Assembly: GCF_000014685.1 (NCBI RefSeq)
Contig: NC_008321.1
Span: 1,116,001-1,180,000, forward strand
Length of the DNA stretch: 64,000 nt
Reading direction: 5' to 3'
From: Shewanella sp. MR-4
GTDB lineage: Bacteria; Pseudomonadota; Gammaproteobacteria; Enterobacterales; Shewanellaceae
In this document: in pieces, positions 9,402 through 19,996 of the stretch
How positions within the stretch are numbered: position 1 is the stretch's first letter
Layout: each line of letters begins with the position of its first letter
Notes under the pieces: generated by a model
What the model was told of the DNA's origin: nothing
Database searches by the model: none
Seen by the model: only the letters and a program-made list of their open reading frames with translations
Made by a program: the position numbers and the translations under genes

Positions 9402-9995
9402 ATGGCGTCGACATTGGCGATAGGTAACGCACTTCACCACATGGTAACTCACGGGTTAACCACCCAACGTTTTACGCTTCGACCATTTCAGCGAGCTGAT
9501 CTCGAAGCTTTTACCGCCTATCGAGCCGAGCCTAAGGTCGCCAAATATCAAAGCTGGACGGATTACTCTTATAGCGATGCTGTCGCGTTATTCGAGAACA
9601 TGGATTACGCACAATTTGGCGAGGCGGACACTTGGTTTCAATTGGCGATTGTCACTGCGGCATCGGCAGCGACGCCTGCCATCTTAGTGGGCGATGTGGC
9701 GCTGCATTTTATCGATGAACAGCAAATGGAAATCGGCTTTACGATTGCGTCTGAGTATCAAGGCCAGCAGGTTGCGTTTGAGGCCGTCAGCGCATTGCTG
9801 GGTTATCTCTTTGTGGAATTAGATAAGCATCGTGTCATTGCGATAACCGATGTAGAAAATCTTGCCTGCTGTAGATTACTCGAAAAGCTCGGCTTTCGGC
9901 GCGAAGCCCATTATGTGAAAAACACCTTCTTTAAGGGCGCATGGGGCGATGAATACCTCTATGCCATGTTAAGGGAAGAATATATTGCACCTTAA
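9402..9995 (+). CDS. GNAT-family N-acetyltransferase, RimJ/RimL-like
   Basis: A 197-residue acetyltransferase of the RimJ/RimL type. It begins with the typical LTTQRFTLRPFQRADLEAF, followed by motifs around IGFTIASEYQGQQVAFEAV (acetyl-CoA site, with QGQQVA in place of the canonical Q/RxxGxG/A) and NLACCRLLEKLGFRREAHYVKN. Such enzymes acetylate protein N-termini, amino acids or antibiotics; the substrate is not predictable. AAAGGAGC lies just before the ATG at 9402, supporting the start. It is monocistronic. Confidence 0.8.
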   Translation: MASTLAIGNALHHMVTHGLTTQRFTLRPFQRADLEAFTAYRAEPKVAKYQSWTDYSYSDAVALFENMDYAQFGEADTWFQLAIVTAASAATPAILVGDVALHFIDEQQMEIGFTIASEYQGQQVAFEAVSALLGYLFVELDKHRVIAITDVENLACCRLLEKLGFRREAHYVKNTFFKGAWGDEYLYAMLREEYIAP

Positions 9996-10135
9996 CTGGC
10001 TCGAGGCTCACTAGGCTTTAAGGCAAGTGCTGAATGTCGTTTGGCTTCTGCTTGCTATCTCAGTAAAATCTTAATCATGATTAGTTGAGTCACTTGGCTG
10101 CGAGGTTCGGCCTCGTTCGGATTAAGGAGTTCCCT

Positions 10136-10945
10136 ATGAAAGCAACATCACTCGCCTTAGTGGCGATTGGACTTACGTTAGGATTATCGGGCTGCGCGAC
10201 CACTAAATCGCCCACGGGGCGTGGCCAAACCTTGCTGTATTCGGCTTCGCAGATGCAGCAAATGGGAGATGCTTCTTTTGAAGAAATGAAAAAGCAGCAA
10301 AAGATCAGCAGTGATAAAAAGCTCACCCAGTACGTAAATTGCGTGGCGAATCGCGTCACCGCTGTGCTGCCCGATCAAAGCCAGAAGTGGGATGTCGTCT
10401 TGTTCAACTCCGAGCAAGTGAACGCCTTTGCATTGCCCGGCGGGCACATTGGCGTGTATACGGGCTTATTAAAAGTCGCGAGCACTCCAGACCAACTGGC
10501 GACCGTATTAGGCCATGAAGTGGCCCACGTCTTAGCCCAGCACGGTAATGAGCAGGTCTCACGGGCGCAGATGACGGGCATGGGGATGCAAATCGCCGAT
10601 GCCGCCCTTGGCGCGAGCGGCGTCTCAAACCGTGACTTATATATGTCGGCCTTAGGACTGGGAGCGCAGGTTGGGGTGATTTTACCCTTTGGCCGCGCTC
10701 AGGAGAGTGAGGCGGATGTGATGGGGCTGGAGTTGATGGCACGGGCAGGGTTTGACCCCGCCCAGAGCGTGGTGCTTTGGCACAATATGTCGAAAGCGGG
10801 CGGTAGCCAAGGGCCAGAGCTGTTATCGACGCACCCATCAAACAGCAACCGCATCGCCCAACTCGAGCAATTACAGGGGCAAATGCAGCCTTTGTATCAG
10901 AGCGCAAAGGCGAGTATCAAAAACCAATGCGTGTTGCCTAAATAG
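10136..10945 (+). CDS. M48-family metallopeptidase lipoprotein (LoiP/YcaL-like)
   Basis: 269 residues. The N-terminus is a lipoprotein signal with lipobox LSGC near residue 20, so it should be anchored in a membrane facing the periplasm. The zinc protease motif HEVAH lies in ATVLGHEVAHVLAQHGNEQ, with the third ligand Glu in QESEADVMGLELMARAGFD. Related E. coli proteins (LoiP, YcaL, BepA) act in outer-membrane protein quality control. The frame extends upstream to 10085, but the ATG at 10136 has AAGGAG and precedes the signal peptide directly. Confidence 0.88.
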   Translation: MKATSLALVAIGLTLGLSGCATTKSPTGRGQTLLYSASQMQQMGDASFEEMKKQQKISSDKKLTQYVNCVANRVTAVLPDQSQKWDVVLFNSEQVNAFALPGGHIGVYTGLLKVASTPDQLATVLGHEVAHVLAQHGNEQVSRAQMTGMGMQIADAALGASGVSNRDLYMSALGLGAQVGVILPFGRAQESEADVMGLELMARAGFDPAQSVVLWHNMSKAGGSQGPELLSTHPSNSNRIAQLEQLQGQMQPLYQSAKASIKNQCVLPK

Positions 10946-11137
10946 TCATTCAGAGCGTGGCGCTCGTTTAAAGGCAGGCCTTATCTTGCCGCAATTAGGC
11001 GCTATTGCTGGATAAATACGCATCGGTTACGTAAAATCGCCGCCAAAGTTAAATAAGCAGTCAGTTTATCAGCATAGGGCGTGGAACTATGGTAAACTGG
11101 CGCGCAAAATTCCATTGAACATTGAGAGTCGTTAATT

Positions 11138-11755
11138 ATGTCTGATAAATTCAGTACTGTTGAACAGCAAGCAAGCTATGGTGTAGGTCGTCAAATGGGC
11201 GAGCAACTGGCTGCTAATTCTTTTGAAGGTGTGGATATTGCTGCCGTTCAAGCAGGTTTAGCCGATGCATTTGCTGGCGTTGAAAGCGCTGTATCTATGC
11301 AAGATATGCAAGTTGCATTCACTGAGATCAGCCGTCGTATTCAAGCGGCTCAAGAGCAAGCTGCTGCTGCCGCTTCTGCTGAAGGCGAAGCCTTTTTAGC
11401 TGAAAACGCTAAGCGTGCCGGCGTGACCGTGACTGACTCTGGTCTGCAATACGAAGTATTAGTTCAAGGTAGCGGTGCAAAACCAACCTACGAAGACACT
11501 GTGCGTACTCACTACCATGGTTCTTTCATCAATGGTGATGTGTTCGATAGCTCTGTTGTTCGTGGTCAACCAGCTGAATTCCCAGTATCTGGCGTTATCG
11601 CTGGCTGGACTGAAGCGCTGCAACTGATGCCAGTTGGTACTAAGTTAAAATTATTCGTTCCACATCACTTAGCTTACGGTGAGCGTGGTGCGGGTGCTTC
11701 TATTCCTCCATACTCAACCTTAGTGTTTGAAGTCGAGTTATTAGACATCGTCTAA
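11138..11755 (+). CDS. fklB: FKBP-type peptidyl-prolyl cis-trans isomerase, FklB-like
   Basis: 205 residues. It has an N-terminal helical dimerisation domain (about 1-95, starting FSTVEQQASYGVGRQMGEQL) and a C-terminal FKBP domain (about 100-205) with YEDTVRTHYHGSFINGDVFDSS, VIAGWTEALQLMPVGTKLKLF and AYGERGAGASIPPYSTLVFEVEL. There is no signal peptide, so it is probably the cytosolic FklB type, not the periplasmic FkpA type. It catalyses proline isomerisation during folding. A strong terminator follows 8 nt past the stop codon. Confidence 0.92.
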   Translation: MSDKFSTVEQQASYGVGRQMGEQLAANSFEGVDIAAVQAGLADAFAGVESAVSMQDMQVAFTEISRRIQAAQEQAAAAASAEGEAFLAENAKRAGVTVTDSGLQYEVLVQGSGAKPTYEDTVRTHYHGSFINGDVFDSSVVRGQPAEFPVSGVIAGWTEALQLMPVGTKLKLFVPHHLAYGERGAGASIPPYSTLVFEVELLDIV

Positions 11756-11763
11756 TGTGATCG

Positions 11764-12640
<877 letters not shown>

Positions 12641-12643
12641 AAT

Positions 12644-12670
12644 AAAAAACGCCATTTGGCGTTTTTTTTT
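12644..12670 (+). terminator. Terminator after dapB
   Basis: AAAAAACGCCA pairs with TGGCGTTTTTT around a 2-nt centre, followed by more T residues. It isolates dapB from carAB, which therefore needs its own promoter. Confidence 0.85.
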
Positions 12671-12699
12671 GCACTCAGATGCCAAAGTGTAGACGAGTT

Positions 12700-12720
12700 C
12701 GAGTTTATCCTGTAAACTCG
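12700..12720 (+). promoter_or_regulatory. Inverted repeat in the carA upstream region
   Basis: CGAGTTTA pairs perfectly with TAAACTCG around TCCTG, 100 nt ahead of the carA start. It lacks a U-tract, so it is either an operator-like palindrome or a leader hairpin. No protein binding it can be named from sequence alone. Confidence 0.35.
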
Positions 12721-12819
12721 CTGGAATTTGTCAAAATTTCGTAAATCAGCGGAAATTGGTATCTTAATACAACATAAAAACATTATATTTCAGTGGCTTG
12801 GCTCTTTATGGAGGTCGCG

Positions 12820-13968
12820 TTGACAAAGTCTGCCTTACTCGTACTCGAAGATGGAACCGTATTCACTGGCACAGCGATAGGTGCCGATGGTCTCTCTGTT
12901 GGTGAAGTTGTTTTTAACACTTCGATGACTGGATACCAAGAAATTTTAACTGATCCCTCTTATTCACGCCAGATTGTAACTTTAACCTACCCCCACATTG
13001 GTAATACTGGTACCAATAATGAAGACGTCGAATCCAATGGGGTTCATGCTTGTGGTTTAATCATTCGCGATCTTCCGCTTATAGCAAGTAGTTTCCGTAA
13101 TCAACAAACTCTCAGCGATTATCTCAAAGCAAACAATGTTGTTGGCATAGCAGATATCGATACTCGTAAATTAACTCGAATCCTCCGTGAAAAAGGTGCC
13201 CAAGCGGGTTGCATCATGGCGGGTGCTGACTTAGATGAAGCCAAAGCACTTGCTGCTGCTAAAGCCTTCCCGGGTTTAAAGGGCATGGATTTAGCGAAAG
13301 AAGTGACTACCGAGACGGCCTATCAATGGCGTAAAGGTAGTTGGCGTTTGGTGGGCGGTTTGCCTGAAGACACGCCAGCTGAAGCGCTGAAGTACAAAGT
13401 GGTTGCCTATGACTACGGCGTTAAGCAAAACATCCTGCGCATGTTGGTTGACCGTGGCTGTGATGTCACAGTGGTTCCTGCAAAAACATCGGCTGCTGAA
13501 GTGTTAGCGATGAACCCAGACGGTGTGTTCCTCTCTAACGGCCCTGGTGACCCAGAGCCATGTGATTACGCCATCGAAGCGATTCAACAAATCCTGAAAA
13601 CCGATACGCCGATTTTTGGTATCTGTTTAGGCCACCAATTACTGGCATTGGCATCAGGCGCGAAAACCTTAAAGATGAAGTTTGGTCACCACGGTGCTAA
13701 CCACCCAGTGAGCAATATCGAAAAAGGTAACGTGATGATCACCAGCCAAAACCACGGTTTTGCTGCCGATGAAGCCACATTACCTGCCAATATCAAAGTG
13801 ACCCACAAGTCACTGTTCGATGGTTCACTGCAAGGTATCCATCTGACGGACAAACCTGCGTTCAGCTTCCAAGGTCACCCTGAAGCGAGCCCTGGTCCGA
13901 ACGATGCGGCCCCACTGTTCGATCACTTTATCGAGCTTATTGAACAATACCGTCAGAACGCTAAGTAA
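12820..13968 (+). CDS. carA: Carbamoyl-phosphate synthase small (glutaminase) subunit
   Basis: 382 residues, the same length as E. coli CarA. It hydrolyses glutamine and channels ammonia to CarB for carbamoyl phosphate, the precursor of arginine and pyrimidines. The N-terminal domain contains [16 protein letters not shown]. The class I amidotransferase domain has the nucleophile in [15 protein letters not shown] and the catalytic His/Glu in [14 protein letters not shown] chose the TTG at 12820: it has GGAGGT 4 nt upstream and gives an N-terminus ([12 protein letters not shown]) matching E. coli carA, which also starts at TTG. A 9-codon-longer frame from 12793 lacks support. It is followed by carB after 27 nt. 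Confidence 0.96.
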   Translation: MTKSALLVLEDGTVFTGTAIGADGLSVGEVVFNTSMTGYQEILTDPSYSRQIVTLTYPHIGNTGTNNEDVESNGVHACGLIIRDLPLIASSFRNQQTLSDYLKANNVVGIADIDTRKLTRILREKGAQAGCIMAGADLDEAKALAAAKAFPGLKGMDLAKEVTTETAYQWRKGSWRLVGGLPEDTPAEALKYKVVAYDYGVKQNILRMLVDRGCDVTVVPAKTSAAEVLAMNPDGVFLSNGPGDPEPCDYAIEAIQQILKTDTPIFGICLGHQLLALASGAKTLKMKFGHHGANHPVSNIEKGNVMITSQNHGFAADEATLPANIKVTHKSLFDGSLQGIHLTDKPAFSFQGHPEASPGPNDAAPLFDHFIELIEQYRQNAK

Positions 13969-13995
13969 TACGCAAGCTAGGAGAAGAGAGAAGCA

Positions 13996-16900
13996 ATGCC
14001 AAAACGTACAGATATAAAGAGTATTCTTATCCTAGGTGCAGGCCCGATTGTCATTGGTCAGGCGTGTGAGTTCGACTATTCAGGCGCTCAAGCCTGTAAA
14101 GCCCTGCGTGAAGAAGGTTACCGCGTCATTCTGGTGAACTCTAACCCTGCCACCATTATGACCGACCCTGAAATGGCCGATGCCACTTACATCGAGCCAA
14201 TCCAATGGGAAGTGGTACGTAACATTATCGCTAAAGAACGTCCTGATGCGATTCTGCCAACCATGGGCGGTCAAACCGCGCTGAACTGCGCCCTTGAGCT
14301 TGAAGCCAAAGGCGTACTGGCTGAATTCAACGTTGAAATGATCGGTGCAACCGCCGATGCGATTGATAAAGCAGAAGACCGTAGCCGCTTCGACAAAGCC
14401 ATGAAGAGCATTGGCTTAGAGTGTCCACGCGCGGGCATCGCCCACAGCATGGAAGAAGCCTATGGCGTGCTCGACCTCGTTGGTTTCCCTTGTATTATCC
14501 GTCCATCATTCACTATGGGTGGCTCAGGCGGTGGTATCGCCTACAACAAGGAAGAGTTCGAAGAAATCTGTTCTCAAGGTTTAGATTTATCGCCAACCAA
14601 AGAGCTGCTCATCGACGAGAGCTTAATCGGTTGGAAAGAATACGAGATGGAAGTGGTTCGTGACCGTAACGACAACTGTATCATCGTGTGTTCTATCGAA
14701 AACTTCGACCCAATGGGCGTGCACACTGGTGACTCTATTACCGTTGCGCCAGCACAAACCCTGACAGACAAAGAATACCAACTGATGCGTAACGCCTCTA
14801 TGGCAGTACTGCGTGAGATTGGTGTTGAAACCGGTGGTTCGAACGTACAGTTTGGTATCAATCCGAAAGATGGCCGTATGGTGATCATCGAGATGAACCC
14901 ACGCGTATCACGTTCATCGGCACTGGCGTCTAAAGCGACAGGCTTCCCGATTGCGAAAATCGCCGCCAAGTTAGCGGTCGGTTTCACCCTCGATGAGCTG
15001 ATGAACGACATTACTGGTGGCCGTACGCCAGCGTCATTCGAGCCAGCCATCGACTACGTCGTGACTAAAGTACCTCGCTTTAACTTTGAAAAATTTGCCG
15101 GATCAAACGATCGCCTAACCACGCAGATGAAGTCAGTGGGCGAAGTGATGGCAATTGGCCGTACTTTCCAAGAGTCACTGCAAAAAGCCCTGCGCGGTTT
15201 AGAAGTGAGCCGTCACGGCTTTGACCCAATCACTGACTTAACCAAACCCGATGCCTTAGCGCGCATTCGCCTCGAGCTGAAAGAGCCAGGCTGTGACCGT
15301 ATTTGGTACATTGCCGACGCTATGCGTGCGGGTTTAACCCTGGATGAAATCTTCCGTTTAACCAACATCGACCCATGGTTCTTAGTCCAGATTGAAGAGC
15401 TGATTAAGCTGGAAGGCCAAGTGGCCGAAGGCGGTTTAGCCGGTCTTAACGAAGAGCTGCTGCGTAAGCTTAAGCGTAAAGGCTTTGCCGATGCGCGTCT
15501 GGCAGCGGTCCTTGGCGTAAACGAGACTGAAGTCCGTAAACTGCGTGACCGTTTCGATATCCACCCAGTTTACAAGCGCGTAGATACCTGCGCGGCTGAA
15601 TTTGCCACCGACACCGCTTACATGTACTCAACCTATGAGGAAGAGTGTGAAGCGAACCCATCTGACCGTGAGAAAATCATGGTGTTAGGTGGTGGTCCAA
15701 ACCGTATCGGTCAAGGTATCGAATTCGATTACTGCTGTGTGCACGCGGCATTAGCCCTACGTGAAGACGGTTACGAAACCATCATGGTGAACTGTAACCC
15801 TGAAACCGTTTCTACCGACTACGACACTTCAGATCGTCTGTACTTCGAGCCTGTTACTTTAGAAGACGTGTTAGAAATCGTCCGTATCGAGAAGCCAAAG
15901 GGCGTTATCGTGCAGTACGGTGGTCAAACTCCGCTGAAACTGGCTCGCGCCCTTGAGGCGGCGGGTGTGCCAATTATTGGTACTAGCCCAGATGCGATTG
16001 ACCGTGCTGAAGACCGTGAGCGTTTCCAGCAAGCGATTCAACGTCTGGAAATGAAGCAGCCTGAAAACGATACAGTCACCACCGTTGAAGGTGCTGTGAT
16101 TGCCGCCGAGCGTATCGGTTATCCATTAGTTGTTCGTCCATCCTACGTACTGGGCGGCCGCGCGATGGAAATCGTTTACGACCAACAGGATTTACTGCGC
16201 TACTTCAACGAAGCGGTAAGCGTATCTAACGCTTCGCCAGTACTGTTAGACCACTTCCTAGACGATGCTATCGAAGTGGATATCGACGCAGTATGTGACG
16301 GTGAAACCGTAGTTATCGGCGCGATTATGGAGCATATCGAGCAGGCGGGTGTTCACTCAGGTGACTCTGGCTGTTCGCTGCCTCCTTACACCTTAAGCCA
16401 AGCTATCCAAGACGAAATGCGCGTGCAAGTGCGTAAGTTGGCGATGGAGCTGGGTGTTGTCGGTCTGATGAACGTACAGTTTGCCGTGAAGAATAACGAA
16501 ATCTACATGATTGAAGTTAACCCACGTGCAGCGCGTACCGTGCCATTCGTATCGAAAGCGACAGGCGTGCCGTTAGCTAAGATTGCCGCCCGTGTGATGG
16601 CGGGTCAAAGCTTGAAGGCGCAAAACTTTACTGAAGAAGTGATCCCACCTTTCTACTCAGTGAAAGAAGTGGTACTGCCATTTAACAAGTTCCCTGGCGT
16701 TGACCCACTGTTAGGCCCAGAAATGCGCTCAACAGGTGAGGTGATGGGCGTGGGCGATACCTTCGCCGAAGCCTATGCTAAGGCGCAGTTAGGTGCGACT
16801 TCTGAAGTGCCTAAGTCTGGTCGTGCTCTCTTGTCTGTGCGTAACAGCGACAAGAAACGTGTTGCCGACTTAGCCGCTAAGTTGATTGAGCTGGGTTATC

Positions 16901-17220
16901 AAATCGATGCCACCCACGGTACTGCGGTTATCCTAGGTGAAGCGGGTATCAACCCACGCTTAGTGAACAAGGTACACGAAGGCCGTCCACACATTCTTGA
17001 CCGCATCAAGAACGGTGAATACACCTATATCGTGAACACCACCGAAGGCCGTCAAGCGATTGAAGACTCTCGTCAATTACGTCGCGGTGCACTGCGTTAC
17101 AAAGTGAACTATACCACGACCATGAACGCAGCATTCGCCACTTGTATGGCACACGCTGCGGACGACCGCACTAACGTGACGTCAGTGCAAGAGCTGCATC
17201 AGCGCGTATTGGCAAAATAA
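13996..17220 (+). CDS. carB: Carbamoyl-phosphate synthase large subunit
   Basis: 1074 residues, the usual length. Two homologous ATP-grasp halves are visible. The first (about 1-400) starts [22 protein letters not shown] and makes carboxyphosphate and carbamate. The second (about 555-935) starts [19 protein letters not shown] and phosphorylates carbamate. Between them lies an oligomerisation domain, and the C-terminal region (about 936-1074) is the allosteric MGS-like domain ([22 protein letters not shown]). AGGAG lies upstream of the ATG. It forms an operon with carA and ends at a strong terminator. Confidence 0.98.
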   Translation: MPKRTDIKSILILGAGPIVIGQACEFDYSGAQACKALREEGYRVILVNSNPATIMTDPEMADATYIEPIQWEVVRNIIAKERPDAILPTMGGQTALNCALELEAKGVLAEFNVEMIGATADAIDKAEDRSRFDKAMKSIGLECPRAGIAHSMEEAYGVLDLVGFPCIIRPSFTMGGSGGGIAYNKEEFEEICSQGLDLSPTKELLIDESLIGWKEYEMEVVRDRNDNCIIVCSIENFDPMGVHTGDSITVAPAQTLTDKEYQLMRNASMAVLREIGVETGGSNVQFGINPKDGRMVIIEMNPRVSRSSALASKATGFPIAKIAAKLAVGFTLDELMNDITGGRTPASFEPAIDYVVTKVPRFNFEKFAGSNDRLTTQMKSVGEVMAIGRTFQESLQKALRGLEVSRHGFDPITDLTKPDALARIRLELKEPGCDRIWYIADAMRAGLTLDEIFRLTNIDPWFLVQIEELIKLEGQVAEGGLAGLNEELLRKLKRKGFADARLAAVLGVNETEVRKLRDRFDIHPVYKRVDTCAAEFATDTAYMYSTYEEECEANPSDREKIMVLGGGPNRIGQGIEFDYCCVHAALALREDGYETIMVNCNPETVSTDYDTSDRLYFEPVTLEDVLEIVRIEKPKGVIVQYGGQTPLKLARALEAAGVPIIGTSPDAIDRAEDRERFQQAIQRLEMKQPENDTVTTVEGAVIAAERIGYPLVVRPSYVLGGRAMEIVYDQQDLLRYFNEAVSVSNASPVLLDHFLDDAIEVDIDAVCDGETVVIGAIMEHIEQAGVHSGDSGCSLPPYTLSQAIQDEMRVQVRKLAMELGVVGLMNVQFAVKNNEIYMIEVNPRAARTVPFVSKATGVPLAKIAARVMAGQSLKAQNFTEEVIPPFYSVKEVVLPFNKFPGVDPLLGPEMRSTGEVMGVGDTFAEAYAKAQLGATSEVPKSGRALLSVRNSDKKRVADLAAKLIELGYQIDATHGTAVILGEAGINPRLVNKVHEGRPHILDRIKNGEYTYIVNTTEGRQAIEDSRQLRRGALRYKVNYTTTMNAAFATCMAHAADDRTNVTSVQELHQRVLAK

Positions 17221-17239
17221 GCCTAAGCTTCTGTCATCA

Positions 17240-17275
17240 AAAGGCCGGATAACCTAGTTATCCGGCCTTTGTTTT
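17240..17275. terminator. Terminator between carB and the convergent solute-binding protein gene
   Basis: AAAGGCCGGATAAC pairs perfectly with GTTATCCGGCCTTT around CTA, followed by GTTTTTG on the plus strand. On the minus strand the downstream sequence is TTGATGACAG, so it works best for carB. Confidence 0.88.
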
Positions 17276-17301
17276 TGTGCTCAATACGTTGCGCTATAGC
17301 T

Positions 17302-18069
17302 TTATTGTCCAACGCGCTCGGTTTCCATTGGCGGCGCGTCATTGGGCAGCCAGCGGTGATAGATTTGTGCAAAGGTGCCATCGGCCTTGATGTTGATAAG
17401 TGCCTCTTTCCACTTATCGACTTCCTCCGTTGGTGTTCCCTTCGAAAAAGAAATGTACAGATGATTTTCGTTGATCGTGTAGAGGGATTTGACGTCATCC
17501 ATACTCGCGCCCGCTTCGGCGAGAATACTCGGTGCGGTGAGGTTAGTATTGCACCATAAATCGATACGCTTTTTCATTAGTTGCTTTGCGCTCAGTAGCG
17601 GCGTGGTAGAGGGCGCAATATTCATAAACTGATGATCCATTAATAATTGCTCTTCCACGGAAGAGCGATACACCCCCACGGCCTTCGCCTGCTTGGCATC
17701 ATCAATCGAGTTAATCTTGAGTTGACTGTCTTTTAGGGCGTAGAAGTTAATGGTCCCGGTGGCGATAGGACCAATCATGCTGAACAGTTGTTCCCGTGCA
17801 GGCGTTCTGGTCATGGCAAACAGCACAGTATTAGGCTGTTCTGTCATGATTTTCCATCCGCGTGCCCAGGGAACGACCTTGATGGGATCCTGATTATTCA
17901 CGCGCTTTTGAATTTCTTGCACCACTTGCACCGCTAAACCATCGGGTTTACCGTCGACTGAAAAGCTAATGGGAGCCCATTCTTCGGTATAGATACTGAG
18001 GGCGGCAAGCGCTCGATACGGAAGAATACACAGGCAAATCATGACGAGTAGATGTGTGGCAAACTTCAT
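17302..18069 (-). CDS. Periplasmic solute-binding protein, family 3-like
   Basis: 255 residues with a signal peptide (MKFATHLLVMICLCILPYRA) and a two-lobed binding-protein pattern like the amino-acid-binding SBP_bac_3 family: IYTEEWAPISF near the mature N-terminus, GLAVQVVQEIQKRV, and a C-terminal KWKEALINIKADGTFAQIYHRWL. No permease or ATPase gene lies beside it, so it may serve as a sensor or a stand-alone scavenging protein; this class is common in Shewanella and Vibrio. The start at 18069 has GGGA upstream; the frame extends to 18102. The ligand is unknown. Confidence 0.8.
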   Translation of the reverse strand: MKFATHLLVMICLCILPYRALAALSIYTEEWAPISFSVDGKPDGLAVQVVQEIQKRVNNQDPIKVVPWARGWKIMTEQPNTVLFAMTRTPAREQLFSMIGPIATGTINFYALKDSQLKINSIDDAKQAKAVGVYRSSVEEQLLMDHQFMNIAPSTTPLLSAKQLMKKRIDLWCNTNLTAPSILAEAGASMDDVKSLYTINENHLYISFSKGTPTEEVDKWKEALINIKADGTFAQIYHRWLPNDAPPMETERVGQ

Positions 18070-18274
18070 TAATAATCCCAAAAATGAAACTGTTATCAGC
18101 AAGTCTCACTGCATGCTCTCAATGAAGTAAAGTTGATAAGCCCTAGGCTATCAAGGAGGCTCTGGGGTATTTGTAGGCTTTGATGGCGCAATGGCTCTTG
18201 CAGGCAACGGCAAATAGATAGTGAATTTCCCTTACTACGAGTGCAGGAGCGGGAAGGGAAGAGAGACTTAGCAA

Positions 18275-18298
18275 TAAAAAGAGCGCCCAAGGGCGCTC
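18275..18298 (-). terminator. Terminator of the CZB chemoreceptor gene
   Basis: On the minus strand GAGCGCCC pairs with GGGCGCTC and a TTTTT run follows. It separates the chemoreceptor gene from the solute-binding protein gene downstream. Confidence 0.85.
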
Positions 18299-18319
18299 AT
18301 CTCTGCTGACACTCGCGAG

Positions 18320-19408
18320 TTACTGGCGATACACATCTCGCAGTAGATTATCGAGGCAAGCCACAACCCGCATACTCGAGTCTTCCATAGCATGTAACTG
18401 CTTTACCATGTCTGCTAAGTTGCCTTTCTGTTTTGCAGCCAGCGCCGCTTTACCCGCATCGTGCACAGCCTTATGGGGAGCGTCGAGGGCTTTAAAGTTG
18501 CTTAAATGCTGATAATTTTCCGCGCCAAATCCTTTGAAATACCATTGACCCAAGCGGCACTCTGTATGGGAGTTCACACTGTGGTTATGTTGATTCTTCT
18601 CAATTAATTGATACACATGGCTCTTCCATACCGCGTGGTCGAGTTTAGTGGTATTTAAAAAAGATGCGGTCGCCGCATTGTGGATCACCTGCTGCATTTT
18701 GTGAGAACGTTGAAGTACATCTTCAACCACTTGGCCGATTTGAGTCGAAGAAGAGGCGACATCGAGGGCACTGTTTTGATTGTTATGCACAATTTCTTTG
18801 ATATTCGACGCCTGTGCCACAATCTGCTTTACCAGTTTTTCAATTTGGCTACTGGCCTCGTGGGCCTTGCTCGCTAATTGCCTGACTTCGTCGGCGACCA
18901 CGGCAAAGCCTCGGCCCGCTTCTCCCGCACGAGCCGCTTCGATGGCGGCATTGAGGGCGAGTAGGTTGGTTTGCTCTGAGATGCCTTGAATGGCGGAGAC
19001 AAACTGATTAATCGATGAGGTAGTGTTATTCAGCTCGGTTACGGCATCCATACTGTTGGTGGCTTGCTCGTTGATGTCAGTCGCGCGGCTGCCTAAATTG
19101 GCAATTGCTACCCGTGTTTGATCAAATATTTTATCTAATTCAGACAGCGCAGCCTGTTCTTCTGTGAGTAATTCGGCGCTGCTGGCTAGGCCTTCTCTCA
19201 CTGCATTTAGCATCTCGCCGCCTTGGTTTTGGCAGGCGATGACTTCGCTATACAGATCAATATGCTGACGGGACTGTTGCTGCATGGCCTCGTTTTCTCG
19301 GGCCATGTTTTTTAACTCTTCAATTTCCAATTCGTGTCTGTGTTGTTGATCCATCAGCCGCTGTTTAAGCGCTTCGTTTTCTGCTTTGAGTTTGGAATGA
19401 AACCACAT
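18320..19408 (-). CDS. Soluble methyl-accepting chemotaxis protein with C-terminal CZB domain
   Basis: 362 residues without a transmembrane segment. An N-terminal coiled coil (about 1-45, rich in Glu, Lys and Gln) leads into a receptor signalling domain with the hairpin-tip sequence [20 protein letters not shown] and then [12 protein letters not shown]. The C-terminal 100 residues match the chemoreceptor zinc-binding (CZB) domain: HAVWKSH, then [12 protein letters not shown], then HKAVHDAG supply the His3-Cys zinc site. CZB proteins sense zinc or hypochlorous acid and adjust chemotaxis or c-di-GMP signalling. A ribosome site AGAGG precedes the ATG. It is cytosolic by prediction. Confidence 0.9.
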   Translation of the reverse strand: MWFHSKLKAENEALKQRLMDQQHRHELEIEELKNMARENEAMQQQSRQHIDLYSEVIACQNQGGEMLNAVREGLASSAELLTEEQAALSELDKIFDQTRVAIANLGSRATDINEQATNSMDAVTELNNTTSSINQFVSAIQGISEQTNLLALNAAIEAARAGEAGRGFAVVADEVRQLASKAHEASSQIEKLVKQIVAQASNIKEIVHNNQNSALDVASSSTQIGQVVEDVLQRSHKMQQVIHNAATASFLNTTKLDHAVWKSHVYQLIEKNQHNHSVNSHTECRLGQWYFKGFGAENYQHLSNFKALDAPHKAVHDAGKAALAAKQKGNLADMVKQLHAMEDSSMRVVACLDNLLRDVYRQ

Positions 19409-19996
19409 AAAAACCTCTAAACCTTTGTCGATATTGTTATGGCAGCAGCTTGTTCGCCCGTTAATGGGCGATTCCTGTGAGGCAGGTGTTAAATCAAAAT
19501 GCGGCTAATAAAAGCGTAACTTACCCTAGGGTTTTATTCTTATCATTTTATTAATAAACAACAAATTTATGAACTGGCGCAAATATCCGACCTCAACCTG
19601 ATGGGGGAAATAAGCGATAAGTTTGATAGTGCCTTGCCTTCCGATTGTGGTTTTAAGCTATCGCACAAACCTGTGCGCCACCACTGCATCTCTAAGGACG
19701 TTGTAACTATTCTGTTCACTGTAACCGACCTATGCCGTTGGTAAATCGAGTAATATAGTCGCAATATTAAATGGACGAGATGCCCAATGATATCGGCTAT
19801 TAAGCTGATAGCGGCGTCAATGGTAAGTGAGCAATAACACGGCTGATTGATGCTGAGATCGATTTAGGTATAACCTTGTTTCTGATGGGGTAAGAGTGTG
19901 TCTATCGCCTAAGCTTTGGGCGAGTAACCGTTTCGAGTCTGCATCTATTTAAATCGCTTATTGATAGCGATGATTTGGCTTAAGAGGAATCATATT
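19409..19996. other. Long intergenic region, nothing recognised
   Basis: About 590 bases between two divergent genes. It contains a weak hairpin (CGCCCG TTAA TGGGCG near 19456) and a 66-codon minus-strand frame at 19567-19764 with no ribosome site or family resemblance. I see no RNA gene, repeat or clear promoter. Confidence 0.5.

Noticed and set aside
10404..10907. 167-codon minus-strand frame opposite the M48 peptidase gene
   Set aside because: It is the shadow of a GC-rich plus-strand gene with a clear lipobox and HEVAH motif.
19567..19764. 66-codon minus-strand frame in the long intergenic region
   Set aside because: No ribosome site, no similarity recognised, and no coding-like bias.
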